From assembly GCA_021229015.1 (NCBI GenBank), contig CM037782.1, forward strand, positions 58,773,518 through 58,837,517: a stretch of 64,000 nt of DNA, given 5' to 3'. The position numbers were made by a program, and so were the translations under genes. The notes beneath the pieces were generated by a model, which did not search any database, had not been told where the DNA came from, and saw only the letters and a list, made by a program, of their open reading frames with translations. Shown here piece after piece: positions 23,674-35,848 of the stretch (positions are counted from its first letter, which is position 1; every line of letters begins with the position of its first letter). This DNA comes from Solen grandis. Lineage: Eukaryota > Mollusca > Bivalvia > Adapedonta > Solenidae.

Positions 23674-23910
23674 TCAGACCGTTCTTAGCTTTTTCGCAAC
23701 ACAGCGACATCTTCCCCGTCTTCCAAATCTGCACTTGCCCCCAACTAATTGGCAATAATTTACCATTCGACCAAACGACCGCTTATACCAGACAACTCCA
23801 ACACAGGCGCCATGTCTCGGTAAGCACATCCGCTTCCGGCCGCCGTGTGCAGTCTCAATTACGCAAAATGCCATAAGGGCAAAAACGAGCAAAGCCGCTG
23901 TTTTCCTCAT
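23674..23910 (-). CDS. Cationic six-cysteine secreted peptide, paralogue 1 (defensin-like, unassigned family)
   Basis: The ORF encodes 78 residues. Residues 1-23 are a clear signal peptide: basic MRK, a hydrophobic core from about residue 5 to 18, and ETAHG before the likely cleavage site. The mature part, about 55 residues, has six cysteines spaced C-X6-C-X16-C-X6-C-X7-C-X1-C and about sixteen Lys/Arg with no Asp or Glu, so it is extremely basic. Secretion and membrane or microbe binding are inferred from this. The first spacing (C-X6-C with Gly two residues before the second Cys) recalls beta-defensins, and the final C-X-C recalls CS-alpha-beta defensins, but the CxxxC of the latter and the closing CC of the former are absent. 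The start is supported by conservation in gene 2 and by a possible splice acceptor or TATA-like site just upstream. I see no second coding exon and none is needed. A neurotoxin-like or other extracellular role cannot be excluded. Confidence 0.85.
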   Translation of the reverse strand: MRKTAALLVFALMAFCVIETAHGGRKRMCLPRHGACVGVVWYKRSFGRMVNYCQLVGGKCRFGRRGRCRCVAKKLRTV

Positions 23911-23946
23911 ATTGACTACTCTGGCTGGTTACCAAGGACTCCTGGT

Positions 23947-23966
23947 CTAAAAAGATATAAAAAAGG
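23947..23966 (-). promoter_or_regulatory. Splice acceptor or TATA-like site upstream of peptide gene 1
   Basis: On the minus strand cctttttTATATctttttag lies 36 bases before the ATG. It can be read as a polypyrimidine tract plus AG acceptor of a 5'-UTR intron, or as a TATA-like box. The same element, ending cgtttcag, is found before gene 2. Confidence 0.45.
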
Positions 23967-24287
23967 AATATATTGATTTTAAAGTCCATGTACAAATCTT
24001 GATAATGTGTTCATATAAACGTTCGATGAACTAGAACGTGTGTTTATTACGTATCTACACCTGTGATCTGTCATCTTGCCAATCTATGTTTATTCCTGGT
24101 TTGCAATATTCTTTTTTTTTTTCCCAAGCTGAACTCAAGCAGAAGTTGCTTGTCAGATGTTCATGTTGCATGCGAAACATGTCCGGACTTTATCTGAAAC
24201 ATTCAGGTTATACAATCGCTAATTGACACGTTATCGTATTTGGGCGGGATTAATGCTTAGATTCTCTTTTGAGATCATACCTCGATG

Positions 24288-24569
24288 ACGGTCCCTGACT
24301 TGACTTGACTATTTGAGTGTACCGTCGCTTCGACAATATATTTCAGTCATATAGCGACGTCCAGCTAATTATACAGGTGGAGGAAGACCCCAAATGCAAG
24401 GAGGCATCCGGGTAGAACCACCGACCTATCGCAAGCCAGCTGGAAGGCTTCCTCACGTGGAAATCCGAATGACCCTGCCGGGATTCGAACCCACGTGGTG
24501 AGGGGCTGAGTGAGTGCTAAAGTCAGCGACTTCACCCTCTCGGCCACGGAGGCCCTCACGGTCCCTGAC
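24288..24569 (-). mobile_element. SINE1 insertion with 12-bp target-site duplication
   Basis: A full SINE1 (24300-24557, minus) is bracketed by the direct repeat acggtccctgac at 24288-24299 and 24558-24569. A and B boxes are present (cgggattcgaaccc and accctctcggcc on the plus strand). Unit B has a single uninterrupted site (gacggtctccgacgac, about 47963), so the insertion came after the A/B duplication. Confidence 0.92.
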
Positions 24570-24772
24570 GACCAAGCGGTTTCGGTTGCTTGGCGCTCAG
24601 CATATGAGGGAAAGGTTGGTCTGGTGTCAGTATAATGTAACTGGTTGTGGAATCATGCCATATGCATACGGCTTGATATTGTACTGTGGCAGCATTACAT
24701 CTGTCCCAAGTAGACATGGTTTACAAATGACTGAAATACTGTCGGTGGGACGTTAAACCCAAAAATACTTCG
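24570..24772 (+). repeat. SINE2, internally shortened
   Basis: Homologous to 47966-48285 in unit B: gcgctcagcatatgaggg, ggtcTggtgtcag, atcatgccatatg, gcagcattacatctgtcccaagtag and tgactgaaatactgtcggtgggacgttaaaccca. The head with the B box is deleted here. Confidence 0.8.
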
Positions 24773-25469
24773 AATTCTATGATTATAAAAGATAATAAAA
24801 GTAAGGAGGTGTCGTTCTTATAGAATCAGTTTGAAGCCCCTACACATGTTCTTAATAAATGTAACCATCCCGAAACAAAGAAGAAATCCAACTGACCATT
24901 TTTTAGGTTTCCTACTTCATTGTTTGAGCTCCGGACGTAAGATAAATATCAGACTACAGCCGAAGCGTGTGTTAATAACTCGATGACACAACATAAGGTC
25001 AAGGATTTCAGTTATATCAAATTCAATTAAAGCAAATGGTTTAGTTAACAGATACATGTAGTACGAGTAGATCATGACGATACTAGATCAATTAATGGAG
25101 GGGTTGCTTATACTAAAATAAAATGAATAACAGTGGACCTTTGTTCAATTAACAAAAAATATTATTACTACTTCTATTTAGTAAATATAATGACGAAGGC
25201 AAAGCCATAGAAAGAAAGACCGTTGTTTCTTTATCATATCTTATATTTTGAATTGAAATAAGGAAGTTATAAATACATCAATATAAGTGGGCCAATTCGA
25301 AGTAATGCTACTGCCAGAGTGGGTGATAATATTAAATTATCCTTCTTTTACATGAGCAAAATATACATATCCTTGATATAAGAAAGGGGAAAAGGTTAAT
25401 ATGAAATTTGAAGTATATAATGGGCGCAAAAATAATTGTTGATATTCTAGCAAGTATTCTTTGTTCTTT

Positions 25470-25510
<41 letters not shown>

Positions 25511-26288
25511 ATACTTTGTAAGTAATATAAGATGCGTGTTTATAAGTTATTGCCGTATACACTCATGTTTTTGCTCTGTTCAGCTGTTTTTGGCGTCTAA
25601 GTGTTTTTTTCCTCTCTATTAGAACATTTTTTTTATTAAGATTATATTCCTATATCTGGAAATAAATTCATCAGTTTTTTTTTTATCAAACACTATCTTA
25701 TATAAGTGTTGAACTCCTGAAGCTGAAAACTGTACGTAATTTGTATATTGGTGATGACGTATGTTGTGAAAATGGTAAATTATCAGAAAAAGTATAGGTT
25801 CAACAAAACAGCATGTATTCATAGAGCGTACCTTATGAAAGAATATAAATTTGAATGACATGTATATTATATAAACATGAAAACCTGATTTAACGAGTCC
25901 TAAAATACCCGAGATCTGTTTCGTATCGAACGAGGCACGGAAAAAACGCGTGCGCTGCGATGCTTTACGTTTTAAAGGTAAATAGATAGACTTTATCTCA
26001 ACTAATCGACAAACATCGTTTATCTTGCCGAAGCAGAAAAGCTTTATACATTTTGAATGTCGAAACAATGTTTGTCTGTCTCAGACAGTAGTTTTTAGCC
26101 TGGCAATCAAACTATTTAAGTCTCATCTTTATAGAGTTTATCGCATTTAAAGGAAAATATTGCAATCGAATGCACAACCATACTTCTATATTAAAGAGTG
26201 AAAAACACTTAAGTTCACAAGTGTTAAGGCCACTGGCTGTAGTGTCGAAACTTTGAAACGTCACATAGCAAAAATGCTTTAATAGCAA

Positions 26289-26490
26289 GAACAGCAAATT
26301 TCCATATCTACTGTACTTATAAGATCTTATTATGCTATACTGGTATAATTATTTTTGCAGAGATAAGAACTCAAGTGTCACCACTTCATGAACAGCAAAT
26401 TTCCATATCTACTGTACTTATAAGATCTTATTATGCTATACTGGTATAATTATTTTTGCAGAGATAAGAACTCAAGTGTCACCACTTCAT
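26289..26490 (+). repeat. Perfect 101-bp tandem duplication
   Basis: 26289-26389 and 26390-26490 read identically, from gaacagcaaatttccatatc to gtgtcaccacttcat. Unit B has one diverged copy, so the duplication is private to A and recent, or an assembly error. Confidence 0.92.
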
Positions 26491-27399
26491 GAACTCATGC
26501 CAGTTTGTTCAAATATTCAAAAGTGAATGTAAATGGGCTTGAAGTGAATTTAAAACGCATGTAATCATTTCATAGCGTTCTTTTTATCTTCCTTTCTTTT
26601 CTTGATATATGATGACATAAGATCGACACGGATAGCTCTCGCATCTAAAGGTGTTCATATAGCTCTGACATTATTTTTTCAGATCATACATCTCTGGCAA
26701 TGACATGAAAATTCCAGAATGTTTTTTTTTTATATAAAACGATCATTCTGATTGTAAACTACAACTAAACGCTGGTTTTGTAAACACAGTAATGATAAGT
26801 AGTTCCTAAGCAAAGACGTAATTTAACTTTAAGATTAATAATAATTTTGGTTTACGATATCCTGTCAACAATCAGGCTTGAACTGCATGGTGCGGTGAGG
26901 AAGTGTGCAACTTGTTATGATTTACGGATTAAAATGACAAGTTCATAGAAACAAGTAGAAGGGGAGACATCCGGGTACAGTACCGGGATGGAGAGAAAGA
27001 TAAGGTGCAAACCTGAGCGTAAATTCCTTGCTGCTGCAGAATGATGCAAGGAAAAGGTTAACAACGCCGCCCCTCAACCAACCGCCTTATTTTGACTAAC
27101 ACATAGTTCAACGAAGTTTCGTTTATGCCTTTGTTTATATGTCATTATTTGGGAATTTTCTCCAGTGGTTATCAATACCAGAAAATTAATACATTATATT
27201 TATGTAAAACATATTGGATGTTATATCGGATTTAGACATAAATTGAAATAAATACTTGCATTATATTAAAACAAAATTTGGAGCAACAGCAAATATTCTT
27301 TTAGGGCGATAAAAATGAGAGAGAGAGAAAGCACAACTACCTATCAATAGCATGCAAGGTGGAGGGCCCAAACTGTAATAAATAGTTGTGTATAACAGT

Positions 27400-29015
27400 A
27401 GAAACAAGAGCCATGTTGACATGGCCATCCCCCGCCGTACGCTTGCTCTTTAGAAGATGTGTTGGAGAGTAGAATATTTCATTTTTAAAAGAAAACTTTT
27501 AGTAATGAAGACTGATGTTTAAAGTGATTATAGATATGAAACCCATGTGAAGACCTACTAATTCCTCTATTTTGAGGTCTACAGGTAAAATGTCAAGGTC
27601 ATTGTGATAAAAATTAAGCCTGAAAATTAACATAGGGCAATAACCAAAACATTATGAAAGGTAGAGTTAACATTCTTGTGCACTGCACTCCTCCTCAATG
27701 AGATCTATTCACCTATAAAGTTTCGAGTTGTAATCTCAAATACTTTTCGAGTTTTGCTCCGGACAAAAAGTAGGCCTGAAAAATAACAAAGGGCAATAAA
27801 TAAAAAATTATGAAAAGTAGAGTTATCATTCTTGTGCACTGCACTCCTCCTTAATTAAATCTATTCACCTATGAAGTATCAAAATGATACCTCAAATACT
27901 TCTCGAGTTATACGCTGGAAAAAAATTACGTCTAGTCTGAAAAATAACAAAGGGCAATAACTCAAAAATAAGGAAATGTAGAGTTATCATTCTTGTGCAC
28001 TGCACTCCTCCTCAATAAGATCTACTCACCTATGAAGTATCAATTTGATACCTCAAATACTTTTCGAGATATGCTCCGGACAAAAATTAAGTCTGAAAAA
28101 TAACAAAGGGCAATAACCAAAACATTATGAAAGGTAGAGTTAACATTCTTGTGCACTGCACTCCTCCTCAATGAGATCTATTCACCTATAAAGTTTTGAG
28201 TTGTAATCTCAAATACTTTCAAACTTATGCTCCGGACAAAAATTAAGTCTAAAAGATAACAAAGGGCAATAACTAAAAAATTTATGAAAGGTAGAGTTAT
28301 CATTTTTGTGCTCTGCACTCCTTCTCATAAATCTATTCACCTGTGAAGTATCAAGTTGATACCTCAAATTCTTTTAGAGTTATGCTCTGGACAAAAATTA
28401 AGGCTAAAAAATAACAAAGGGCAATAACTAAAAAATTATGAATGATAGAGTTATCATTCTTGTGCACTGCACTCCTCCTCCATAAGATCTATTCACCTGT
28501 GAAGTATCAAGTTGATACCTCAAATTCTTTTCGAGTTATGCTCTGGACAAAAATTAAGTCTGAAAAATAACAAAGGGCAATAACCAAAACATTATGAAAG
28601 GTAGAGTTAACATTCTTGTGCACTGCACTCCTCCTCAATGAGATCTATTCACCTATAAAGTTTCGAGTTGTAATCTCAAATACTTTTCGAGTTTTGCTCC
28701 GGACAATAAGTAGGCCTGAAAATTAACAAAGGGCAATAACTCAAAAATTATGAAAGGTAGAGTTATCATTCTTGTGCTCTGCACTCCTCCTCAATTAAAT
28801 CTATCCACCTTTGAAGTTCCAAGTTGATACCTCAAATTCTTTCAAACTTATGCTCCGGACAAAAATTAAGTCTAAAAAATAACAAAGGGCAATAACTCAA
28901 AAATTATGAAAGGTAGAATTATCATTCTTGTGCTCTGCACTCCTCCTCAATTAAATCTATCCACCTATGAAGTATCAAAATGATACCTCAAATTCTGTTA
29001 AACTTATGCCCACAC
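27400..29015 (+). mobile_element. Nine-unit ~156-bp tandem array, pearl/Helitron-like
   Basis: The landmark cttgtgc(a/t)ctgcactcct recurs at about 27674, 27831, 27992, 28148, 28305, 28459, 28615, 28771 and 28927, at intervals of 154-161. Each unit also has caaagggcaataac, atgaaaggtagagtta and atctattcacct. The array is preceded by gccatgttgacatggccatcccccgcc, a short palindrome-bearing flank. Bivalve 'pearl' elements are known for a core of ~160-bp tandem repeats and have been linked to Helitron-like elements. Assignment here is by this resemblance. It is absent from unit B. Confidence 0.7.
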
Positions 29016-32000
29016 ACGAATTAAACAAAGCATCTGCGTCCTCTGAATCTGATTGGTCGGTTTATATACAGCAGACATTTTAACTCCAATATCCCCCTTT
29101 GCCCATCGCCAACATTTATACTACTTTTCAAACTGGAATATAACCGTTATAATTATGGAATTTACAATCACCGACTTCAAAAGAATACAAATATGCCATT
29201 TATATCTTGCTTTACTAGCGCCTTTCCTATATCTTTTATATTTCTCAGCTTCACTCGCATTTTAGAAGCCTCAATTATATAACGTGACGTCATTTTAGGC
29301 TTGCGTAGGAGCTAATCTTATTTGGCGGGAAATCAAAAACAGTCTTTGCATATTTTCATAATCCACGATACAATAGATAGAATGTACTACTGAAAATACT
29401 GTTGACGTTTTGATTGCCGATTTGACGCCACGTAATCGTATAATGTATAGTTTCAGATCGGCGCTTATTTTAAACTAGGCATTCAGAAAACTTTTACAAC
29501 AATGACAAGAGAACAGATTATCCTCTGCGGTGAATGATGAAAAATATTATTCATCTATATGTTACCGATATTATGATCTTAAAATGATTGTTATCTCTTC
29601 CCCTTCCTCTTAATAACTTGATATAAGATAATGATCAGCGTGCAACGAACCAAAAATGTTTCTATATCCTTCATATCAAACATTACGTGAAATAAAACAT
29701 TTAATGTTAAAGAAGAAAGATGTAAACAACATCGTGTCATCTATGTTGGACTATCTTTATTATGACATCTATTATGACATCATGTAACTGTATGCTCTTG
29801 TATCGTTTATTTGTTCAATTTGAGCAACAGAGTTTCGTTCGTTTAGAATATTGTGTATTTTGAAATTGTGTACGTGGGCGTGTTTTGTGTGCGTGCTGAT
29901 CGAATGATCAAATTGGATCTGAAACATGACCGAGCAGATTTGTTTCAATTCAGGAAGATATATCTAGGAAGACATATTTATAAAGACAGTGCTAGTAGTA
30001 TTAGTAGCAGTATGTCGGTGCGTGGATCCTGTATCTAATGTCATCTGTTATAGTGTCCGTCGTTGGTTAAATATTATTGTATCTTGTATCTAGTAGTCTT
30101 TGTTTTTGATGTGTTGGTGTAACTGTAGAAATAGTAGTAGCAATAGTAGTTAAGGTGTTTTGTTGCACTGGTAATGCCGGAAGAAGTTGCAAAGTAGTAG
30201 TAGTTTGCTGTTGTCGTAATAGGTAGTAGTGGTTGTTATGGCAGTAATATTATGTGATAGTAGTAGTAGTTATACTAGATGTCGTAGTGGGGGTGGCAGA
30301 AGTGAGGTTGTCGTAGTAGAAGAAGAGAAACAGTTGATTTGTTGTTTTGGCTGAAAAAAGACAAGAAGGAAAAAGAAATACAAATGATTAAATACGATTA
30401 ATTTCAGGGCAAATCCAGATATTCACGATATAGGTCTAAGCGTGCCGCTTTAATCTTGAAAATGTGTTTATATCCGGTGTTACTTTTGTTATTGGATCAT
30501 ATAATTTGATAAAAGTACTATCAAGGAAACGTCCTTGGGGGTTTTAAAATCAGACAAAAAAAACTGCATTTATGAGCATGTCTGAATTTATTAGCATGTC
30601 TGATGACGTATTACAGATACTTAGTACACAAGCAATGTAATGGGTGCTACGTCTTGATATGCAATATCTCAACATTGAAACCCGGCAGTTCGTCCAACTT
30701 ACGATTACCGATCCTTTTGGAATAAGAGTTCAAATTGTATAACGATTTGCAGGAAAACTGTTTATATTTTTACCGTATAGGACAGATTCTACAGGCAATA
30801 ACAAACAGAAGCGAGTGAAGGCTTCTATCGTTTGTAGAAATGTTTAATATTCTATCCGACCAAGAAGTGACCATTTTTCGCTTTTGTCAAATATATCGAT
30901 TTACACCAATTGACTTTGAAAACGCATCGACTTGGAAATTTCGTGTTTTTTAAAAAAAATGATTTAATATTATTTAGAATTGCAATGAAACGTATTTCAG
31001 GAATATATCGGTGCATTATGTCCTTGTTATCACTCAAGATTGCTGATTTTTCCTTGAAATAGCAAAATGAAATATCGAATTTTTATACATGAGGCGGTAA
31101 TTACGTTCCCAAGTATCGTGTGTGTATATAGCAAAACAGAAAAAAGGGTGTTTTATTAAAAAAAAAGATATAATAGCTGATACATTTTAATTCCAGGGCT
31201 TTTAACTGCCAGCAAATTTTGGGTGACTTCTAAACTATATTTAAATGTGATTAACAGCAACAACACCAGAAAGAAAAGCTCAAGAATAGAACAAATAGGA
31301 CTCGGGCACATATCCATCATTGAACACTGTATGGACTGTAAGTCAACGAGTTCTTTCCGAAAACCTTATCTACAATGTGTTAAAAATTTAACACATTCTT
31401 CAATGGGAAACAAATATACATATGAGATTTTTCCCCAGTCACTGACTGGTCAGTTTAAATAAGCGAATTTTACCCGGTATTGCATATCCACTGGTAAAAT
31501 GGTCTACAGAAATAATATATTCTCCAGTTGGTTTGGAGAGAAGAAGGCATGGATGGAAAGACGGGTGGACAGGTAGACGGTTACATTACATTATTATTTG
31601 TAGATAGCATGAAGATGGCAGATATTTATTACAAAATATAAGGGTACACAAGAGATACAAAAATAATTAGAACTGGAAGCTAAAAGCTTATTGTACATGT
31701 AGTTCCTATTCTGAAAATAAATACATGTGTAACGTGTACTGAAGTCTAATAAAACCTAAGGCCAAAATCTCATTTTACCTTGATGATCTAGCTAAATTCT
31801 TACGCTACGTCCTTTTAAAACATATGATTAAATTATCATGTATCCGCAGAATGGCTTTACAATACGAAATGTGTTGATGCACACTTGAGAAACCTTAACA
31901 CTTTGTGTTAAACTAAACAGTAGTTCGAGTGGTAAAACTACAAGTCAGAGCGGTGAAACTGTATCAAAATAAAATGTCTGAGCGGTCAATTAAAGCAATG

Positions 32001-33620
32001 TATGAAATATATCAACTGTTTAAATGAAAATATATATGAACATATATGATATATGCATTTTCCTGCCAACTGATTTCACAATGATTTCACAATGATTTAT
32101 AAATACCAAAAATAATACCAACAATCAGCTAATGTTGTTTGCGAGAACTATGATCTACTGTTTAGGCTCAACCTTGTTGTATACCGAATATACACAACTG
32201 AGGAAGATCGATTATATAAACTATATATTCCTCAAATATAAAACTACAAACCATTGAAACTAATACTAGTAGTTCAACCACAGTGTTCAAAAATCAAACC
32301 CAAAAACCTAGTGAAATGCTGCAATTTTAACCCCGAATCAAAATAACGATATATGATTCCAACAAAGCTATCTATTGTTAAAAACAGGCCACGTATGTTA
32401 AACGAAACAGTGAATACCCATATGCCCAACATAGAAGTATACTTATTTGTTAACAGTCGAAACTAAACACCTCCAATAATCATACGTTTGAATACCAACA
32501 TATGAAAATGTCTGCTTCTATAGAATGGAGAAGGCCTAAAACAACAAAGAGAAATTCTTCTGAGCTCTTATAATTACAATGATTACCGGTATGTAAATAG
32601 AACCACCTTCCAGATATTCCTGGAACTGCTCTTAACCTTAACCAAAACTATATGATATCCCGCTGTTCCGTCCACTGAAGGCTCAAACATCGACCCGAAC
32701 CTTTCGCAGCAATTTGGTAAAACACTTGTATAATATACTTCAGTAAATGACCAAATCAGCCACAGTGAACCAACATGAGCTGAAACTACTCACAAGAGCA
32801 TAAATTGACCTGATATCACCCATAATTCAAAACCAAATTTTGCCACACAAATAGTGAATTCAGAGGTTTAATGATTATCACACGTTTAAGAGACTAGATA
32901 TGTAATTTTGATGCAAGTACTGTTGAAATGGGTTTGTTAGTGCATGGGGGTTAGTCAGGGCCAATATATCAACCGTCGAAACGTTTTGATTGTCTGATAT
33001 AAGTAAATAACATGTACTGATAAAGGTAGGAGCCATGAGACATCCGTGGTGGTATTACAAAGTAAAATTAGAATAATATCGTGAGTTGACCACAGGTACA
33101 TGATAACACGAGAATTATAACGCGATAGTATTATGATGACATTGCAAAAATCATGAAATTACAATTAAAATGATATTGCGATATTATTACGATATAACGG
33201 TTGCGAAAACGCGACAGTACTACGATGAAATCACAATAGTTTATTTGTCATACTCATCGAACAATCATATTGTCGCGTTATCAATATCGATTAAATCATC
33301 GTATACGTGCAAAATCTCGTAACAGATCGTGAACGTCAGTGACAAAGCATCAATACTCGTATCTAGTCGCACATACACGCATCTTTCAGTTTCAGCTCGT
33401 AACTGTTCGTAAGTCATTCGTGTTAGGTTGTGAGCAGATGCGCTAGTAACAATTGAAAATTTATTGCAGATTTTTTTAACCATCACAAAAACTTTATATG
33501 ATTATCACGATTGCAACGACTGACCTCGAGATCTGATATGATTTGATAAGATTACTACTACTTCAATGAAGAACAAGATTTCAATCGTGGTGCGAAATGA
33601 TAATGGGAAGATAACATCAT
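29016..33620 (+). repeat. Segmental duplication unit A, segment P3
   Basis: Colinear with 53642-57573 (unit B) throughout and with copy L from 29758 on. Anchors include tttatatacagcagac, ctggaatataaccgttataattatgga, aacgtgacgtca, gaccgagcagatt, ggacagattctacaggcaa and ataatatcgtgagttgaccacagg. None of the short ORFs in it is preserved in all copies, so I see no gene. Confidence 0.85.
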
Positions 33621-34449
33621 TTGAAGCAAGACCACATGGACATATACATTCAGTGTAAATATCAACATACGAACTTTTGACTGAAAGCGTTCTGGTTGGC
33701 ATTATTGTGTCACTTAGAGCCCTCTACAAAGAACAAGCTTCCTCGCTTAAGAAATACATGTACATGTATATGTAAGATATAAAGAATAAAACCTCCTTAT
33801 GCAAGTAAGTGTGGGTTTTACGTGGTCAGTGTATCAGGGTTAAGAGGGGGTGGGCTAATTTTCGATATATCGGTACATACTATTAAGGAACGGATCGCGT
33901 GGCTGGAATACTCTTCGGCGTTCATTGCTGTTTATTTCCTTTGCCGTGAGAATAAACCGTCATCTTAAACTTGCTGTTTTTCCTTTATATGCCATTCTGA
34001 CTTGGTAACAATTGTGGGCTTGTCCGGTATACGAGGGTATATCTATTAAACGTTAACGTCTATCGTAATGATTTTTTTTATCCATATCAATATTCATATA
34101 TGTATCTCAGCACGTGTATTATATTTAAATGAGATAGGTTAATAAATAATGTGTTTATGGTGTTACGAAAAACGTATATAAGCGGTAGGCGGCGCAACCT
34201 AAAAATTAAAACCGAAATTCAAATTCAAATTTAGTATAAAAATAAGGTGATGAAATTCCGCGACATTACATCAGTTTATATAATTACGTCGGTTGCTTCT
34301 TTGTGTGTGTGTGTGTGTATGTCATTTCCGTGAATTTACGGCAAAACCATGCGTTAACAATAATACGGTAGAGTAAAAACGTACGAAAATGATGGACGAG
34401 GCAATCGCGCAATTGCCATAATCTCGGCATAACACAAAATCAGAAACTA
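33621..34449. other. Gene-free stretch
   Basis: Unique AT-rich sequence with a (GT)n run near 34301-34318 and no supported gene. Confidence 0.5.
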
Positions 34450-34955
34450 AACAAGAGGGCCAAGATGGCCCTTGATCGCTAACCTGAAAAAGATGATTGT
34501 TTAAGAAATAAAGATGCTAGAGTGTAAACAAAGTGAAATATGGCTTTTTTTATGGTGAAAAAGGCATAACTCCTAAATAAAATAGTCAATACCAGTTATA
34601 ATTGAACCCGACTGCGAGATTATGGGCATAAACATTGTCTTAAAGTTTGAAGATGATTGCTCAAAAGATGAAGATGCTAGAGTGTAAACAAAGTGAAATC
34701 GGACAATTTTTTTAATATTCAAGGGGCATAACTCCTGACCTAATAGACCGATCTCAGCCATAATCGAACTCAAACGAGACATTATGGTCATAAACATTGT
34801 CATAAAGTTTGAAGATGATTGCTTAAGAAATAAAGGTGATAGAGTGTAAACACTGAAATTGTTGACGCCGCACGACGCACACAGCACCACGGACGTTGGA
34901 CACTCACGGGATCACAATAGCTCACGCTGAGCTTTGCTCAGGTGAGCTAAAAAGT
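34450..34955 (+). mobile_element. Pearl/Helitron-like non-autonomous element with three ~160-bp units
   Basis: It starts at caagagggccaagatggccct. The landmark agatgattg, followed by gat(g/a)ctagagtgtaaac, recurs at about 34491, 34651 and 34813 (period 160-162). The end carries cacgggatcacaatagctcac and gctttgctcaggtgagct, which can fold. The plan (short flank, ~160-bp core repeats, hairpin-prone end) resembles bivalve pearl elements. I have no sequence match to confirm it. Confidence 0.6.
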
Positions 34956-34979
34956 GAGAAGAACCAACCCAATGAAAGC

Positions 34980-35372
34980 AGTTTCACGATACTTCGTTAT
35001 AAAATGGCACAGTAGATTCACCAGGGGCGATAAGATCTGCAAGAAGACACAGGTCGAGTGTGGAGGATGATAATGTTAATTAACGACGTCAAGCCATGCC
35101 GCAACATTGATAGAAGTGATCCCGTCTGTGCGTTGGACAAGAGGAGGCCTGAACTTCCAATCAGCCACTTTTTACTTCATGAGAACGCCTGCGCACACAG
35201 TCCCAGACATGTGCCTCGGGTTATCTCTGAAGGAGCTAGAGACAGTATCCAATGCTCTGTATTCCCCGGACCTTGCTCCTATCGACTTCGCCATATTCTC
35301 TGGAATTTTATCTCAAGCATACGAGTGTAATTTATCATTGTTAATTATGAGAAAAACAAAACTGCAATAATA
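34980..35372 (+). pseudogene. Mariner-type transposase fragment (catalytic region)
   Basis: Two overlapping frames carry successive parts of a mariner DD34D catalytic domain. Frame 35058-35330 contains FLLHENACAHSPRH, where mariners have the second catalytic Asp in 'LLHDNARPH'; here it is Glu. Frame 35107-35370 contains YSPDLAPIDFAIF, the conserved 'YSPDLAPxDFHLF' block that includes the third acidic residue. A frameshift lies between them, about 35190-35240. The N-terminal helix-turn-helix region and terminal repeats are not recognisable nearby. The element is dead. Confidence 0.75.
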
Positions 35373-35839
35373 ATAGGCATTATCCATATAATATCAATTA
35401 TAGTAATAAATAATAATTAATGATAAAATAATTATGATAATTTCGATTGAAAGTTGAAGGGCGAGTCGCAGGGTAGACGGTTTGAATCAGTGGCTGAATT
35501 GATCAACCGTACACAATATACTTTCGCGTCTTGGCGGGTCGTTGTTCGTTCATGTGTACGAGCACTTGGGTCACCGCCAAAAGCGATGCATGAAAGCTAG
35601 TGGTGATTATTTTGAATAACAGTAAATATCACGAGGGAGTCTTCCTGTTATTCTAACGTTTCTAATTTGGAATAAATTTGTAGTCTGCGCCGGGAGCGCG
35701 ATAATGTGGTTTTATTAAACCATATATTTTAATGTGCATGAAGATATATTCACGAGATTTTCAGAGTTGTATGATTATATATTTCAAAACGACATCAATT
35801 TGTTAGGCTGATATTCCAAAACGTTTTTATGCCCCTCGT
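35373..35839. other. Gene-free stretch
   Basis: AT-rich, with tat/aat low-complexity sequence near 35390-35440. No long terminal repeat of the following gypsy-like remnant could be identified. Confidence 0.45.
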
Positions 35840-35848
35840 ATATCCACC

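Larger units (their letters stand above)
23440..27400 (+). repeat. Segmental duplication unit A, segment P2 (contains peptide gene 1)
   Basis: Colinear with 47150-52190 across the gene, its upstream region (tgtttattacgtatctacacctgtgatctgtcatcttg), an old SINE2, a homologous (GA)n tract (25474-25505) and tctgtttcgtatcgaac, to the sequence ending atagttgtgtataaca. The strand column gives the reference direction of the block. The gene lies on the minus strand. Confidence 0.85.

Noticed and set aside
23674..23910. Assignment of the peptides to big defensins, beta-defensins or CS-alpha-beta defensins
   Set aside because: The Cys spacing does not match any of them: no CxxxC and no terminal CC.
25619..26068. 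149-codon minus-strand ORF in unit A
   Set aside because: The homologous stretch in unit B (about 48650-49140) has indels that break it, so it is not conserved as coding.
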